Positions 8,247 through 16,737 of a DNA stretch of 64,000 nucleotides are shown here, in pieces (the first letter of the stretch is position 1; each line of letters starts with the position of its first letter). Below the pieces are notes generated by a model that saw only the letters and a program-made list of their open reading frames with translations, had not been told where the DNA came from and did no database searches. Source of the DNA: Curvibacter cyanobacteriorum. GTDB taxonomy: Bacteria > Pseudomonadota > Gammaproteobacteria > Burkholderiales > Burkholderiaceae_C. The stretch is taken from contig NZ_JAQSIP010000007.1 of assembly GCF_028649475.1 (NCBI RefSeq), positions 186,001-250,000 on the forward strand, read 5' to 3'. The position numbers and the translations under genes are program-made.

Positions 8247-9068
8247 TTGAAAGCCCCTGCCAGCAAATCCCAAGCGGCGCCCGTGGCTGCGGTCAAGAAA
8301 ACCGCGGCTGCCCAGCCCGCGAGTGCGACGGTGAAGCCCGTTGCAGCGGTGAAAGCGCAGGCCAAGGTGGCTGCTCCGACTCCTCCCGCCGCTGCGAAAT
8401 CCCCCCCGTCGTCCGCCGCTTCGGCCCCTTCGGCCCCCCCGGTGGCGGTGTCATCCGGAATAGAGCGCAGCACGCGCCCTTCTTCCAGACTGACGCAATT
8501 AACCGTACCATCCATGTCCACGGCTCCTGCCGTGGCGTCTACTGCCGCCAAAGCCAGCTTTCTACACACCATGCCTACGACAATGAACGTTTCGCCCGCG
8601 CTTTCGGCGATCAAGAAAGACCCGAAACTGGCCAACAACTGGAAAACCAAGACCGTGGACCAGATGACGGATGAGGAAGTGCTCGCCATGCCTGACAGCG
8701 AGTACATGAACGAGAAGCAGACGGCGTTTTTCCGCCTCAAGCTGAGCCGCCTCAAGCAGGACATGCTCAACAACGCCGGTGAGACCACCGAGCACCTGCG
8801 CGAAGACACCGTCGTGGTGCCGGACCCGGCCGACCGCGCCACCATCGAGGAAGAACACGCCCTCGAACTGCGCACCCGTGACCGCGAGCGCAAGCTGCTC
8901 AAGAAGATCGAGCAGTCGATCGCCCGCATCGACGCTGGCGACTACGGCTACTGCGACGAAACCGGCGAACCCATCGGCGTGGGCCGCCTGCTGGCCCGCC
9001 CGACCGCCACGCTGTCGCTCGAGGCCCAGCAGCGCCGCGAACTCAAGCAGAAGATGTTCGGGGACTGA
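8247..9068 (+). CDS. dksA: DksA-type RNA polymerase-binding transcription factor with long N-terminal extension and incomplete zinc finger
   Basis: DksA enters the secondary channel of RNA polymerase and, with ppGpp, tunes rRNA and amino-acid promoters. The DksA core begins near residue 115 (SPALSAIKKDPKLANNWK) and holds the coiled-coil tip DPADRA with Asp193 and Asp196. In the zinc-finger region the four canonical cysteines read Cys236, Thr239, Ser257 and Ala260, so zinc cannot be held as in E. coli DksA. This resembles the zinc-independent DksA2 of Pseudomonas. I chose TTG 8247 because GAGGAGA at 8234-8240 lies 6 nt upstream. It gives 273 residues with an Ala/Lys/Pro-rich, probably disordered N-terminal 110. 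An ATG at 8515 would give a shorter form. Confidence 0.9.
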   Translation: MKAPASKSQAAPVAAVKKTAAAQPASATVKPVAAVKAQAKVAAPTPPAAAKSPPSSAASAPSAPPVAVSSGIERSTRPSSRLTQLTVPSMSTAPAVASTAAKASFLHTMPTTMNVSPALSAIKKDPKLANNWKTKTVDQMTDEEVLAMPDSEYMNEKQTAFFRLKLSRLKQDMLNNAGETTEHLREDTVVVPDPADRATIEEEHALELRTRDRERKLLKKIEQSIARIDAGDYGYCDETGEPIGVGRLLARPTATLSLEAQQRRELKQKMFGD

Positions 9069-9102
9069 TCCGTCCCGCTGCCGGTCTCATTGCCCTGATG
9101 TC

Positions 9103-10998
9103 ATGACCAAAGAAGACCCCTCTGGCCTGCTGTCCAAGGTGGTCAGGTTCGTCACGAACCCGACCACCAACTGGGGGGACCTCGATCAGGGCGAGGAAGA
9201 CCGGGACAGCCACTACAACAAGCAAGCGCTCAAGGAGATGATTGAGCGCAAGCGGCGCAACGACTTTGTGCGCCGGCGCGAGTTCGATCAGCTGCGCAAG
9301 CTGCGCAAGCGCGAGGCCATGAACCCGCCCGAGGACCCGCAGGCCCGGCCCTCTTTCTTCCAGAGCAGCCTGGCCTCGCGCACCGACGACCGTGCGGGCA
9401 CGCTGAAGAAGATCGACGAGATCGAAGCCCAGATGTCCATGCAATGGTGGCGCTCCAAGCAGGGCCAGCCGCCGCCGGGCACTTCGGCCGCCCTGGCCGC
9501 CGCCCACAAGAACGCGTTTGCCCCGACCCGTCCGAACGGGCTCGACACGATCCCGGCCACCGTGCCGGCCACGGCCACGGCCCCGGCCTCCCTGCCGCCG
9601 GCGTCAGTGCCCTTTGGCGCGTCGCGCGACGCCTTGCCCAGCCAGCCGGGCTCCACCGTGTCCAGTTCGATGCTCAGGGGCATGACGGGGCCCGCCAGTG
9701 TCCCCACCGTGCCCACCGCGCCGCTACTGGCCGACTGGGACCTGGGCCCCGCGGGCGACGGTGGCCGCACCACGAACTTTGCCCCGACCCAGATCCAGAG
9801 CACCTTGCCGGCCAGCGCGGTGTCGGACTTTTCCGCCTCGCAGTGGCTGGGTCAGAGCGCTCCGCCCTACGTCCATGCCCCCGAGCTCGAAGAAGCCGCG
9901 ATCCGTTTCGCCAATGGCGACCAGGAGGGCGCCGAGTCGGCCGTGCAGGACCTGCTCAAACAGCCCGGTCTGGCCTATCAGGAGCCGCTGTGGATGGCCT
10001 TGTTCGACCTCTACCGGGCGACGGGCCAGGTGGAGCGCTTTGACAATGCGTCGATTGACTTTGCCAGCCGCTTCGGGCGTTCGGGTCCCCTGTGGGTGAG
10101 CTTCCCGGGGGCCGATGCCACCCAGCGCCGCAGCCCCGTGGGCAGCGCCTGGGACGACGGCCTCAGCGAGGCCCCGGGCTACCAGTGGAGCGCGCCCTCG
10201 GTGCTGGGCTCGCAATCGGTCGCCGCCTTGAAGGTGGCCTTGACCAAGGCGCCAGCGCCTTGGCAGCTGGATTGGTCGCGCCTGAGCGCCATCGAAGACG
10301 AGGCCGTGCAGCCGCTGGCCGACCTGCTGGCCGACTGGGCCCAGTCGCGGGTCCGCCTGCGCTGGCAGGGCATGGCCTTTCTGGACGACCTGCTGCGGGC
10401 CCACACGCGCTCGGGCGAGCCCGAGGTGCCCCAGGCCTGGTGGCAGCTGCGCATGGAGTCGCTGCGCCTGATGGGGCGCGCCGAAGAGTTCGAACTGGTG
10501 GCGCTGGACTACTGCATCACCTACGAGCTGTCGCCGCCGTCCTGGCAGGCGCCTTACTGCGAATGCCGGGTGCTGACGGGCGATGGCGAGGGCCTGCTGC
10601 CCGCGGTATTGCGGGCCGAGGGGCCCTCCACCCAGCCCTCGCGTTACCACACCGAGTTCGCCACCACCGCGCTGGCGCTGGACCTGCCCGCGCCCGACTC
10701 TGAAATGGGCGGTCAGCGGGCCACGGTGGTCGACCTCAGCGGCACCATCACCGGCGACGTTGGCGGGTCCTTGCCGGTGCCGCTGCCGGGCTACCGCATC
10801 CCCAAGGTGCTGGTGGTTGACTGCGCGCGCCTGGTGCGGATTGATTTCGCGGCCGCGGGGTCGGTGCTCAACTGGGCCGCGGCGCGCCAAGCCGAGGGCA
10901 CCCAGGTGCAGTTCCGTCAGCTGCAACGGCTGGTGGCGGTGTTCTTCAACGTCATCGGCATCAACGAGCATGCCCGGGTGATCCCGCGGCAAGACTGA
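9103..10998 (+). CDS. STAS-domain protein of unknown function
   Basis: 631 residues. The N-terminal 100 residues are highly charged and probably helical (for example [21 protein letters not shown] near 46-66), then a Pro/Ala-rich linker to about 210. A helical region with tetratricopeptide-like character follows (about 255-500, beginning [20 protein letters not shown]). The C-terminal about 95 residues (from [13 protein letters not shown]) look like a STAS domain, as in anti-anti-sigma factors and sulfate transporters. There are no membrane segments or signal peptide. It lies between dksA and hslV, a position I recall for a conserved Burkholderiales gene. The partner and role are unknown. ATG 9103 follows the dksA stop by 34 nt. 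Confidence 0.8.
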   Translation: MTKEDPSGLLSKVVRFVTNPTTNWGDLDQGEEDRDSHYNKQALKEMIERKRRNDFVRRREFDQLRKLRKREAMNPPEDPQARPSFFQSSLASRTDDRAGTLKKIDEIEAQMSMQWWRSKQGQPPPGTSAALAAAHKNAFAPTRPNGLDTIPATVPATATAPASLPPASVPFGASRDALPSQPGSTVSSSMLRGMTGPASVPTVPTAPLLADWDLGPAGDGGRTTNFAPTQIQSTLPASAVSDFSASQWLGQSAPPYVHAPELEEAAIRFANGDQEGAESAVQDLLKQPGLAYQEPLWMALFDLYRATGQVERFDNASIDFASRFGRSGPLWVSFPGADATQRRSPVGSAWDDGLSEAPGYQWSAPSVLGSQSVAALKVALTKAPAPWQLDWSRLSAIEDEAVQPLADLLADWAQSRVRLRWQGMAFLDDLLRAHTRSGEPEVPQAWWQLRMESLRLMGRAEEFELVALDYCITYELSPPSWQAPYCECRVLTGDGEGLLPAVLRAEGPSTQPSRYHTEFATTALALDLPAPDSEMGGQRATVVDLSGTITGDVGGSLPVPLPGYRIPKVLVVDCARLVRIDFAAAGSVLNWAAARQAEGTQVQFRQLQRLVAVFFNVIGINEHARVIPRQD

Positions 10999-11101
10999 AA
11001 CAGGGCCTGCGTCTTCCGGGCGGGCTCAGGTGACGGGGCGGTGCCTGCCGCCTCAATGGGGCATTGCAAACGCCCAGCCCGCCCCCACATCACCGATCAC
11101 T

Positions 11102-11650
11102 ATGGAACAATTTCACGGAACCACCATCCTCAGCGTGCGTCGCCAGACCCCGACCGGCGTGCAAGTCGCCATCGGTGGCGATGGGCAGGTGACCCTGGGC
11201 AACATCGTTGTCAAAGGCACCGCCCGCAAGGTGCGCAAGCTGCACCACGGCCGCGTGCTGGCCGGCTTCGCGGGCGCCACGGCCGACGCGTTCACCCTGT
11301 TTGAGCGCTTCGAGGCCAAGCTCGAAAAGCACCAGGGCCACCTGGTGCGGGCCGCCATCGAGTTGACCAAGGACTGGCGCACCGACCGCGTGCTGCGCCG
11401 CCTGGAGGCCATGCTGGCGGTGGCCGACCGCGAGGCCTCGCTGATCATCACCGGCAACGGGGACGTGCTCGAGCCCGAACAAGGCATCGTGGCCATCGGT
11501 TCGGGCGGGGCGTATGCACACTCGGCCGCCAAGGCACTGCTCGACAACACCGATCTGTCGCCCGAGCAGGTGGTGCGCAAGTCGCTGGGCATTGCCGGCG
11601 AGCTGTGCATCTACACCAACATGAACCACACCATCGAGACCCTCGATTGA
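11102..11650 (+). CDS. hslV: ATP-dependent protease peptidase subunit HslV
   Basis: 182 residues. It is the proteolytic core of the HslVU (ClpYQ) protease in the cytoplasm. HslV uses an N-terminal threonine; here the sequence starts [14 protein letters not shown], so a six-residue leader must be removed to expose Thr7, whereas E. coli HslV only loses Met. A short insertion (QTPTGVQ) follows SVRR relative to typical relatives. The GDGQVTLGN and GSGGAYA motifs are intact. It is followed after 63 nt by hslU, and the two are presumably one operon. No clear Shine-Dalgarno is seen. Confidence 0.96.
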   Translation: MEQFHGTTILSVRRQTPTGVQVAIGGDGQVTLGNIVVKGTARKVRKLHHGRVLAGFAGATADAFTLFERFEAKLEKHQGHLVRAAIELTKDWRTDRVLRRLEAMLAVADREASLIITGNGDVLEPEQGIVAIGSGGAYAHSAAKALLDNTDLSPEQVVRKSLGIAGELCIYTNMNHTIETLD

Positions 11651-11713
11651 TTTCCCCAGCCCCGCGCAGTCCCCTGCAGGGTGGCGGCGCGGGTGCTCAG
11701 CAGGACCCGTCCC

Positions 11714-13045
11714 ATGTCTTCCTTGACCCCCCAGCAAATCGTCTCTGAACTTGATGGCCACATCGTTGGCCAGTCCGGCGCCAAGCGTGCCGTGGCCATT
11801 GCCCTGCGCAACCGCTGGCGCCGCCAGCAGGTGGAAGCCAGCCTGCGCCCCGAGATCACCCCGAAGAACATCCTGATGATTGGCCCCACCGGCGTGGGCA
11901 AGACCGAGATCGCGCGCCGCCTGGCCCGCTTGGCCGATGCGCCTTTCATCAAGGTCGAGGCGACCAAGTTCACCGAGGTGGGCTATGTCGGCAAGGACGT
12001 GGATTCGATCATCCGTGACCTGGCCGAGGTGGCGGTCAAGCAGACCCGCGAAGCGGCGGTGCGCCAGATGCGCAGCCGCGCCGAGGACGCGGCCGAAGAC
12101 CGCATCCTGGACATCCTGATCCCGCCGGCGCGCCCGGTGTTTGGCGAAACCGCCGAGCCCGCGCCCGAAGGCCCGGCGCGCCAGGCCTTCCGCAAGAAGC
12201 TGCGCGAAGGCCAGCTCAACGACCGCGAGATCGAGATCGACCTCGCCGACACCAAGCAGCCGCTCGAGATCATGGGCCCGGCCGGCATGGAAGAAATGAC
12301 CGAGCAACTGCGCGGCATGTTCAGCCAGATCGGCGTCGGCAAGCGCAAGACCCGCAAGCTGCCGATCGGCGAGGCGCTGCGCCTGCTGGTCGACGAAGAA
12401 GCGGCCAAGCTGGTCAACGAGGAAGAGATCCGCAGCCAGGCGCTGAGCAATGCCGAGCAAAACGGCATCGTCTTCATCGACGAGATCGACAAGGTCACCT
12501 CGCGCAGCCAGGGCAGTGGGGCCGAGGTCTCGCGCCAGGGCGTGCAGCGCGACCTGCTGCCGCTGGTCGAGGGCACCTCGGTGTCGACCAAGTACGGCGT
12601 CATCAAGACCGACCACATCCTGTTCATCGCGTCGGGGGCCTTCCACCTGAGCAAGCCCAGCGACCTGATCCCCGAGTTGCAGGGCCGCTTCCCGATCCGC
12701 GTCGAGTTGCAGGCGCTGTCGGTGCAGGACTTCGAGGCCATCCTGGTGCAGACCCAGGCGTCCCTGGTCAAGCAGTACCAGGCCTTGCTGGCCACCGAGG
12801 GCGTGACGCTCGAGTTCACCCCCGACGGCATCACCCGACTCGCCAAGACCGCCTACGACGTCAACGAGCGCACCGAGAACATCGGGGCCCGCCGTCTGGC
12901 CACGGTGATGGAGCGTTTGCTCGACGAAGTCAGCTTCGAAGCCACCGAGCGCCAGGGCCAGACCATCGTCATCGACGCCGCCTTTGTCGATGCGCGCCTG
13001 GGCGAACTGAGCCAGGACGAGGACTGGTCGCGTTACATCCTGTGA
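11714..13045 (+). CDS. hslU: ATP-dependent protease ATPase subunit HslU
   Basis: 443 residues, normal length. AAA+ unfoldase that feeds substrates to HslV. Walker A GPTGVGKT is at residues 57-64 and Walker [10 protein letters not shown] near 252-260, with catalytic Asp256/Glu257. The inserted I-domain lies between them (about 110-240) and the pore loop GYVGKD near 91-96. The C-terminus EDWSRYIL matches the conserved tail that docks into HslV. ATG 11714 was chosen over an upstream in-frame start at 11681 because the family begins at SLTPQQIV. The stop precedes a 250-nt gap that holds the mraZ promoter. Confidence 0.97.
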   Translation: MSSLTPQQIVSELDGHIVGQSGAKRAVAIALRNRWRRQQVEASLRPEITPKNILMIGPTGVGKTEIARRLARLADAPFIKVEATKFTEVGYVGKDVDSIIRDLAEVAVKQTREAAVRQMRSRAEDAAEDRILDILIPPARPVFGETAEPAPEGPARQAFRKKLREGQLNDREIEIDLADTKQPLEIMGPAGMEEMTEQLRGMFSQIGVGKRKTRKLPIGEALRLLVDEEAAKLVNEEEIRSQALSNAEQNGIVFIDEIDKVTSRSQGSGAEVSRQGVQRDLLPLVEGTSVSTKYGVIKTDHILFIASGAFHLSKPSDLIPELQGRFPIRVELQALSVQDFEAILVQTQASLVKQYQALLATEGVTLEFTPDGITRLAKTAYDVNERTENIGARRLATVMERLLDEVSFEATERQGQTIVIDAAFVDARLGELSQDEDWSRYIL

Positions 13046-13065
13046 CGTTCACCTGAGCTTCATAG

Positions 13066-13080
13066 ATCACTTTCAGTGAT
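13066..13080. repeat. Perfect short hairpin after hslU
   Basis: ATCACT-TTC-AGTGAT, a 6-bp perfect stem with a 3-nt loop, 20 nt after the hslU stop and close to a flanking AGCT/AGCT pair. It could end or protect the hslVU transcript; no T-run follows. Confidence 0.35.
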
Positions 13081-13179
13081 GGAGCTAAGTGCTTAATTCA
13101 CAACGATTTTCAGCCCTCTCCGACTTTCGGTTGCAGCTCTAAGTCGTTGATTTCATTGAAAAAATCCCGGCAAGACACC

Positions 13180-13207
13180 TTGCGGCCGCGGCATTTCCTG
13201 CTACAGT
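13180..13207 (+). promoter_or_regulatory. Putative promoter of the dcw cluster
   Basis: TTGCGG at 13180-13185 and TACAGT at 13202-13207, 16 nt apart. The -10 is immediately overlapped by the first of four AGTG boxes, as expected for an autoregulated mraZ promoter. A weaker TTGATT near 13147 could serve a second promoter. Confidence 0.45.
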
Positions 13208-13240
13208 GGAAAAAAGTGCAATTAAGTGGTGAAAAGTGCC
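13205..13240 (+). promoter_or_regulatory. MraZ operator: four AGTG repeats with 10-bp period
   Basis: AGTG occurs at 13205, 13215, 13225 and 13235, exactly 10 bp apart, each preceded by A-rich sequence after the first. In E. coli, MraZ binds TGGG-type boxes repeated every 10 bp upstream of its own gene. The geometry here is the same with a GTG[G/C] core. The sites overlap the putative -10 and start site, so binding should repress the cluster. Confidence 0.75.
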
Positions 13241-13295
13241 CTCGCGAGGGGTTTTTGCCACCGACGCACTGGAAATCAACCTGGGGTGTGCTGTC

Positions 13296-13724
13296 GTGTT
13301 TCAAGGGGCTTCGTCTCTGAGTCTGGATGCGAAGGGTCGGCTGTCTGTGCCGACCCGGCACCGTGACGTCCTGAGCGCGACCGCTGGCGGGCAACTGACC
13401 ATCACCAAGCACCCCCATGGCTGCCTGATGGTGTTCCCGCGCCCCGAGTGGGAGAAGTTCCGTGAGCGCATTGCCGAGCTGCCGATGTCGGCTCAGTGGT
13501 GGAAGCGGATCTTCCTGGGCAACGCCATGGACGTGGAGATGGACGGCACCGGCCGCGTGCTGGTGTCGCCGGAGCTGCGCCAGGCCGCTGGCATCAGCAA
13601 GGACACCATGCTGCTGGGCATGGGCAACCACTTCGAGCTCTGGGACAAGGCGACCTACGACGAGCAGGAAGCCAAGGCCATGCAAGGCGACATGCCCGAG
13701 GTCTTCAAGGATTTTTCTTTCTGA
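13296..13724 (+). CDS. mraZ: Transcriptional regulator MraZ
   Basis: 142 residues. SpoVT/AbrB-like DNA-binding protein that forms ring oligomers and represses the dcw cluster. Both MraZ repeats are visible: [16 protein letters not shown] near residues 10-25, and [18 protein letters not shown] near 83-100. I chose GTG 13296 because the family starts with FxGxxxLSLDxKGR and GGGGTG lies 7 nt upstream. A GTG at 13236 would fall inside the operator. It is the first gene of the dcw cluster, and its stop overlaps the rsmH Shine-Dalgarno. Confidence 0.95.
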   Translation: MFQGASSLSLDAKGRLSVPTRHRDVLSATAGGQLTITKHPHGCLMVFPRPEWEKFRERIAELPMSAQWWKRIFLGNAMDVEMDGTGRVLVSPELRQAAGISKDTMLLGMGNHFELWDKATYDEQEAKAMQGDMPEVFKDFSF

Positions 13725-13731
13725 GGCCCCT

Positions 13732-14658
13732 TTGGACATCCCTTTGCAACACACCACAGTCTTGCTCGACGAGGCGGTTGACGCTTTGTTGGGCGGCGCG
13801 CTGCCCGACGGCCCGGCCACCTGGGTGGACGCCACCTTCGGGCGCGGCGGCCACTCGCGGCTCCTGCTATCGCGCTTGCGGCCGCAGGACCGCTTGATCG
13901 CGTTCGACAAAGACCCGGACGCCATTCAAGAAGCTGCGCGCATCACCGATGCGCGTTTTTCCATTCGGCACGAAGGTTTTCGCCACCTGGGCGAACTGCC
14001 CGCGGGCAGCGTGCAGGGTCTGCTGATGGATCTGGGCGTGAGCTCGCCGCAGATCGACAACCCGCAGCGCGGGTTCAGTTTCCGTTTTGACGGCCCCCTC
14101 GACATGCGCATGGACACCACGCGCGGCGAGAGCGTGGCCGAGTGGCTGGCCACGGCGGAACTTCAACAAATTTCGGAGGTGATACGTGACTACGGCGAAG
14201 AACGGTTTGCTTTTCCGATTGCAAAGGCGATTGTGGCTCGCCGACAGGAACGGGGCCCAATTTCAACCACCGCCGAGCTGGCCGAGCTCGTGGCTGGCAC
14301 GGTCAAAACCCGCGAGCCGGGCCAGAACCCTGCAACGCGCACATTTCAGGCTCTTCGGATTTTCATCAACGCCGAGCTTGAAGAGCTGCAACAGGCGCTA
14401 GAGGCCAGTCTGGCCGTGCTGGCGCCCGGCGGGCGGCTGGCGGTGATCAGCTTCCACTCGCTGGAGGACCGCATCGTCAAGCAGTTCATCGCCAAGCACA
14501 GCAAGGAGGTCTTTGACCGCCGTGCCCCGTTTGCCGCCCCGCAAGCCATGAAACTGGACGCCCTGGAGCGCATCCGTCCCAGCGCGGACGAGGTGGCGCG
14601 CAACCCGCGTTCGCGCAGCGCCATCATGCGGGTGGCCCTTCGCACGGAGGCCGCATGA
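13732..14658 (+). CDS. rsmH: 16S rRNA m4C1402 methyltransferase RsmH
   Basis: 308 residues. It N4-methylates C1402 in the P site of 16S rRNA using SAM. The motif [12 protein letters not shown] lies near residues 31-42, [11 protein letters not shown] near 98-108, and [16 protein letters not shown] near 238-253. The RFxxxxDxRMD segment around residue 120 is typical. The start is TTG 13732, supported by TGAGG at 13722-13726 and by alignment of [15 protein letters not shown] with the family start. The end merges into the ftsL leader. It is co-transcribed with mraZ. Confidence 0.95.
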   Translation: MDIPLQHTTVLLDEAVDALLGGALPDGPATWVDATFGRGGHSRLLLSRLRPQDRLIAFDKDPDAIQEAARITDARFSIRHEGFRHLGELPAGSVQGLLMDLGVSSPQIDNPQRGFSFRFDGPLDMRMDTTRGESVAEWLATAELQQISEVIRDYGEERFAFPIAKAIVARRQERGPISTTAELAELVAGTVKTREPGQNPATRTFQALRIFINAELEELQQALEASLAVLAPGGRLAVISFHSLEDRIVKQFIAKHSKEVFDRRAPFAAPQAMKLDALERIRPSADEVARNPRSRSAIMRVALRTEAA

Positions 14659-14716
14659 GCGGTTGGGTTCTGTTGGCAGGCTGGACAGGTGCGCGCACCC
14701 AGAAAGGGTGCGGGCC

Positions 14717-15007
14717 GTGATTCGCCTCAACCTCGTCCTGCTGGTGGCCATTGTGCTCAGCGCGCTCTACCTGGTGCACAGCCAGTACGAGTCGCGTCGC
14801 CTGTTCATGGCGCTGGACCGGGCGCAGGCGGAGGCCCGCAAGATCGAGGTCGAACACGACCGCCTGCAGGTTGAGAAGCGGGCCCAGGCCACGCCGCTGC
14901 GCATCGACAAGCTGGCGCGCAACCAGTTGCAGATGCGCACGGCCACGCCGGCCATCACGCAGTACGTGCAGTACAAGGGCGACACGGTCGAGGGCAGCCA
15001 GCCATGA
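14717..15007 (+). CDS. ftsL: Cell division protein FtsL
   Basis: 96 residues, typical for this small bitopic protein. One membrane segment (about residues 3-20) is followed by a periplasmic leucine-zipper-like coiled coil (about 25-60, SRRLFMALDRAQAEARKIEVEHDRLQ). FtsL joins FtsB and FtsQ in the divisome and activates FtsWI. GTG 14717 was chosen, with AAGGG 8 nt upstream; an upstream GTG at 14708 is possible. The stop overlaps the ftsI start by four bases (ATGA). Confidence 0.9.
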   Translation: MIRLNLVLLVAIVLSALYLVHSQYESRRLFMALDRAQAEARKIEVEHDRLQVEKRAQATPLRIDKLARNQLQMRTATPAITQYVQYKGDTVEGSQP

Positions 15008-16737
15008 GCCGCAGCGTCCTCTACACCTCCAGCCCGCTGCTGGCCAGCAAGACACCGGTCTGGCGCAGCAAGTTCATCGTCGCGGTGGTGGCGCTGGCCT
15101 TCATCGGCCTGGCGGCGCGTGCGGCCTACATCCAGGTGGTGGGCAATGCCTTCTTCCAGCGCCAGGGGGAGGTGCGGTTTGCGCGCACCCTGGAGCTGCC
15201 GGCCAACCGTGGCCGCATCCTGGACCGCAATGGCCTGATCCTCGCGTCCAGCGTGCCTGCCCCCAGCCTGTGGGCCATCCCCGAGGACGTGGACCGCGAC
15301 CCGGTCAAGCTGCGCCAACTGGCCAAGCTGATCGACATGCCGCTGGCCGAGCTGAACAAGAAGCTGGAAGACGAGGACAAGACCTTTGTCTGGATCAAGC
15401 GCCAGCTCGACGAACCGATCGCGCGCCAGGTGGCCGCCCTGGGCATCAAGGGCTTCTACCAGCGCAAGGAATACAAGCGCCAGTACCCCGAGGGCGAAAG
15501 CGCGGCCCACGTGGTGGGGTTCACCAACGTCGAAGACCAAGGCCAGGAAGGCATTGAACTGGCCTTCAACAAGGACCTGGGCGGCAAGCCCGGGTCGCGC
15601 CGCGTCATCAAGGACCGCCTGGGGCGCGTGGTCGAAGACGTGGGCGAGCAGGTGCCGCCGGTCGACGGACGGGACATCCGCCTGAGCATCGACAGCAAGG
15701 TGCAGTTCTTTGCCTACCAGAAGCTGCGCGACGCGGTGACCGCCAACAAGGCCAAGGCCGGCAGTGTGGTGGTGCTGGACTCGGTCACGGGCGAGATCCT
15801 GGCCCTGGCCAACTACCCCAGCTATGTGCCCGACAAGCGCCAGAACCTGACGGGTGAGCAGCTGCGCAACCGCGCGCTGACCGACACCTTCGAGCCCGGT
15901 TCGACGATGAAACCCATCACCGTGGCCATGGCCATGGAGGCGGGTCGCATCACGCCCATGAGCATGATCGACACCGGCCCGGGCCGCTACACCATCACGG
16001 GCGCCACCATCACCGACACCCACGCCAACGGCATGTTGACGGTGGAGCAGGTGATCCAGAAGTCCAGCAACATCGGCGCCGCCAAGATCGCTCAGCGCAT
16101 GTCGCCGCACGAGATGTGGGACACCTTCACCGCGCTGGGCTTTGGCCAGAAGCCCCACATCGCGTTCCCGGGCGCGGTGACCGGTCGCCTGCGCCCCTAC
16201 AAAACCTGGCGCCCGATCGAGCAGGCCACCATGTCCTACGGCTATGGCCTGTCGGCCTCGCTGTTCCAGATGGTGCATTCCTACACCGCCTTCACCGACG
16301 ACGGCGAGATCATTCCCGCCACCATGCTCAAGAGCGACGCGCGCGCCACCGGGGTCAAGGTGTTCTCGCCCCAGACCGCCGCCGCGGTGCGCAAGATGCT
16401 GCAGATGGCCGCCGGCCCTGGCGGCACCGCCCCCAAGGCTCAGACGGTGGGCTACTCGGTCGGCGGCAAGTCGGGCACCGCCCACAAGCAGGTCGGCAAA
16501 GGCTACGCGAGCAACAAATACCGCTCGTGGTTCACCGGCATGGCCCCCATCGACAAGCCGCGCATCATCGTCGGTGTGATGGTGGACGAACCCAGTGCCG
16601 GTCAGTACTACGGGGGGCTGGTCGCGGCGCCGGTGTTCAGCGAAGTGGTGCAACAGACCCTGCGCATGATGGGCGTGCAGCCCGACCTGTCGGTCAAGCC
16701 GCTGGTGGTGGCCCAGGCCGTGGAGGAGTCCTTCTGA
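15004..16737 (+). CDS. ftsI: Peptidoglycan D,D-transpeptidase FtsI (PBP3)
   Basis: 577 residues. Septal class B penicillin-binding protein. One N-terminal membrane anchor (about 22-41), a pedestal domain with the RGRILDRNG motif (about residues 70-78), then the transpeptidase. Active-site motifs: Ser300-x-x-Lys303 (STMK), Ser354/Ser355-Asn356 (SSN) and Lys489-Ser-Gly-Thr (KSGT). It cross-links septal peptidoglycan with its partner FtsW. It overlaps ftsL by 4 nt, and its stop shares a base with the murE start (TGATG). Confidence 0.97.
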   Translation: MSRSVLYTSSPLLASKTPVWRSKFIVAVVALAFIGLAARAAYIQVVGNAFFQRQGEVRFARTLELPANRGRILDRNGLILASSVPAPSLWAIPEDVDRDPVKLRQLAKLIDMPLAELNKKLEDEDKTFVWIKRQLDEPIARQVAALGIKGFYQRKEYKRQYPEGESAAHVVGFTNVEDQGQEGIELAFNKDLGGKPGSRRVIKDRLGRVVEDVGEQVPPVDGRDIRLSIDSKVQFFAYQKLRDAVTANKAKAGSVVVLDSVTGEILALANYPSYVPDKRQNLTGEQLRNRALTDTFEPGSTMKPITVAMAMEAGRITPMSMIDTGPGRYTITGATITDTHANGMLTVEQVIQKSSNIGAAKIAQRMSPHEMWDTFTALGFGQKPHIAFPGAVTGRLRPYKTWRPIEQATMSYGYGLSASLFQMVHSYTAFTDDGEIIPATMLKSDARATGVKVFSPQTAAAVRKMLQMAAGPGGTAPKAQTVGYSVGGKSGTAHKQVGKGYASNKYRSWFTGMAPIDKPRIIVGVMVDEPSAGQYYGGLVAAPVFSEVVQQTLRMMGVQPDLSVKPLVVAQAVEESF

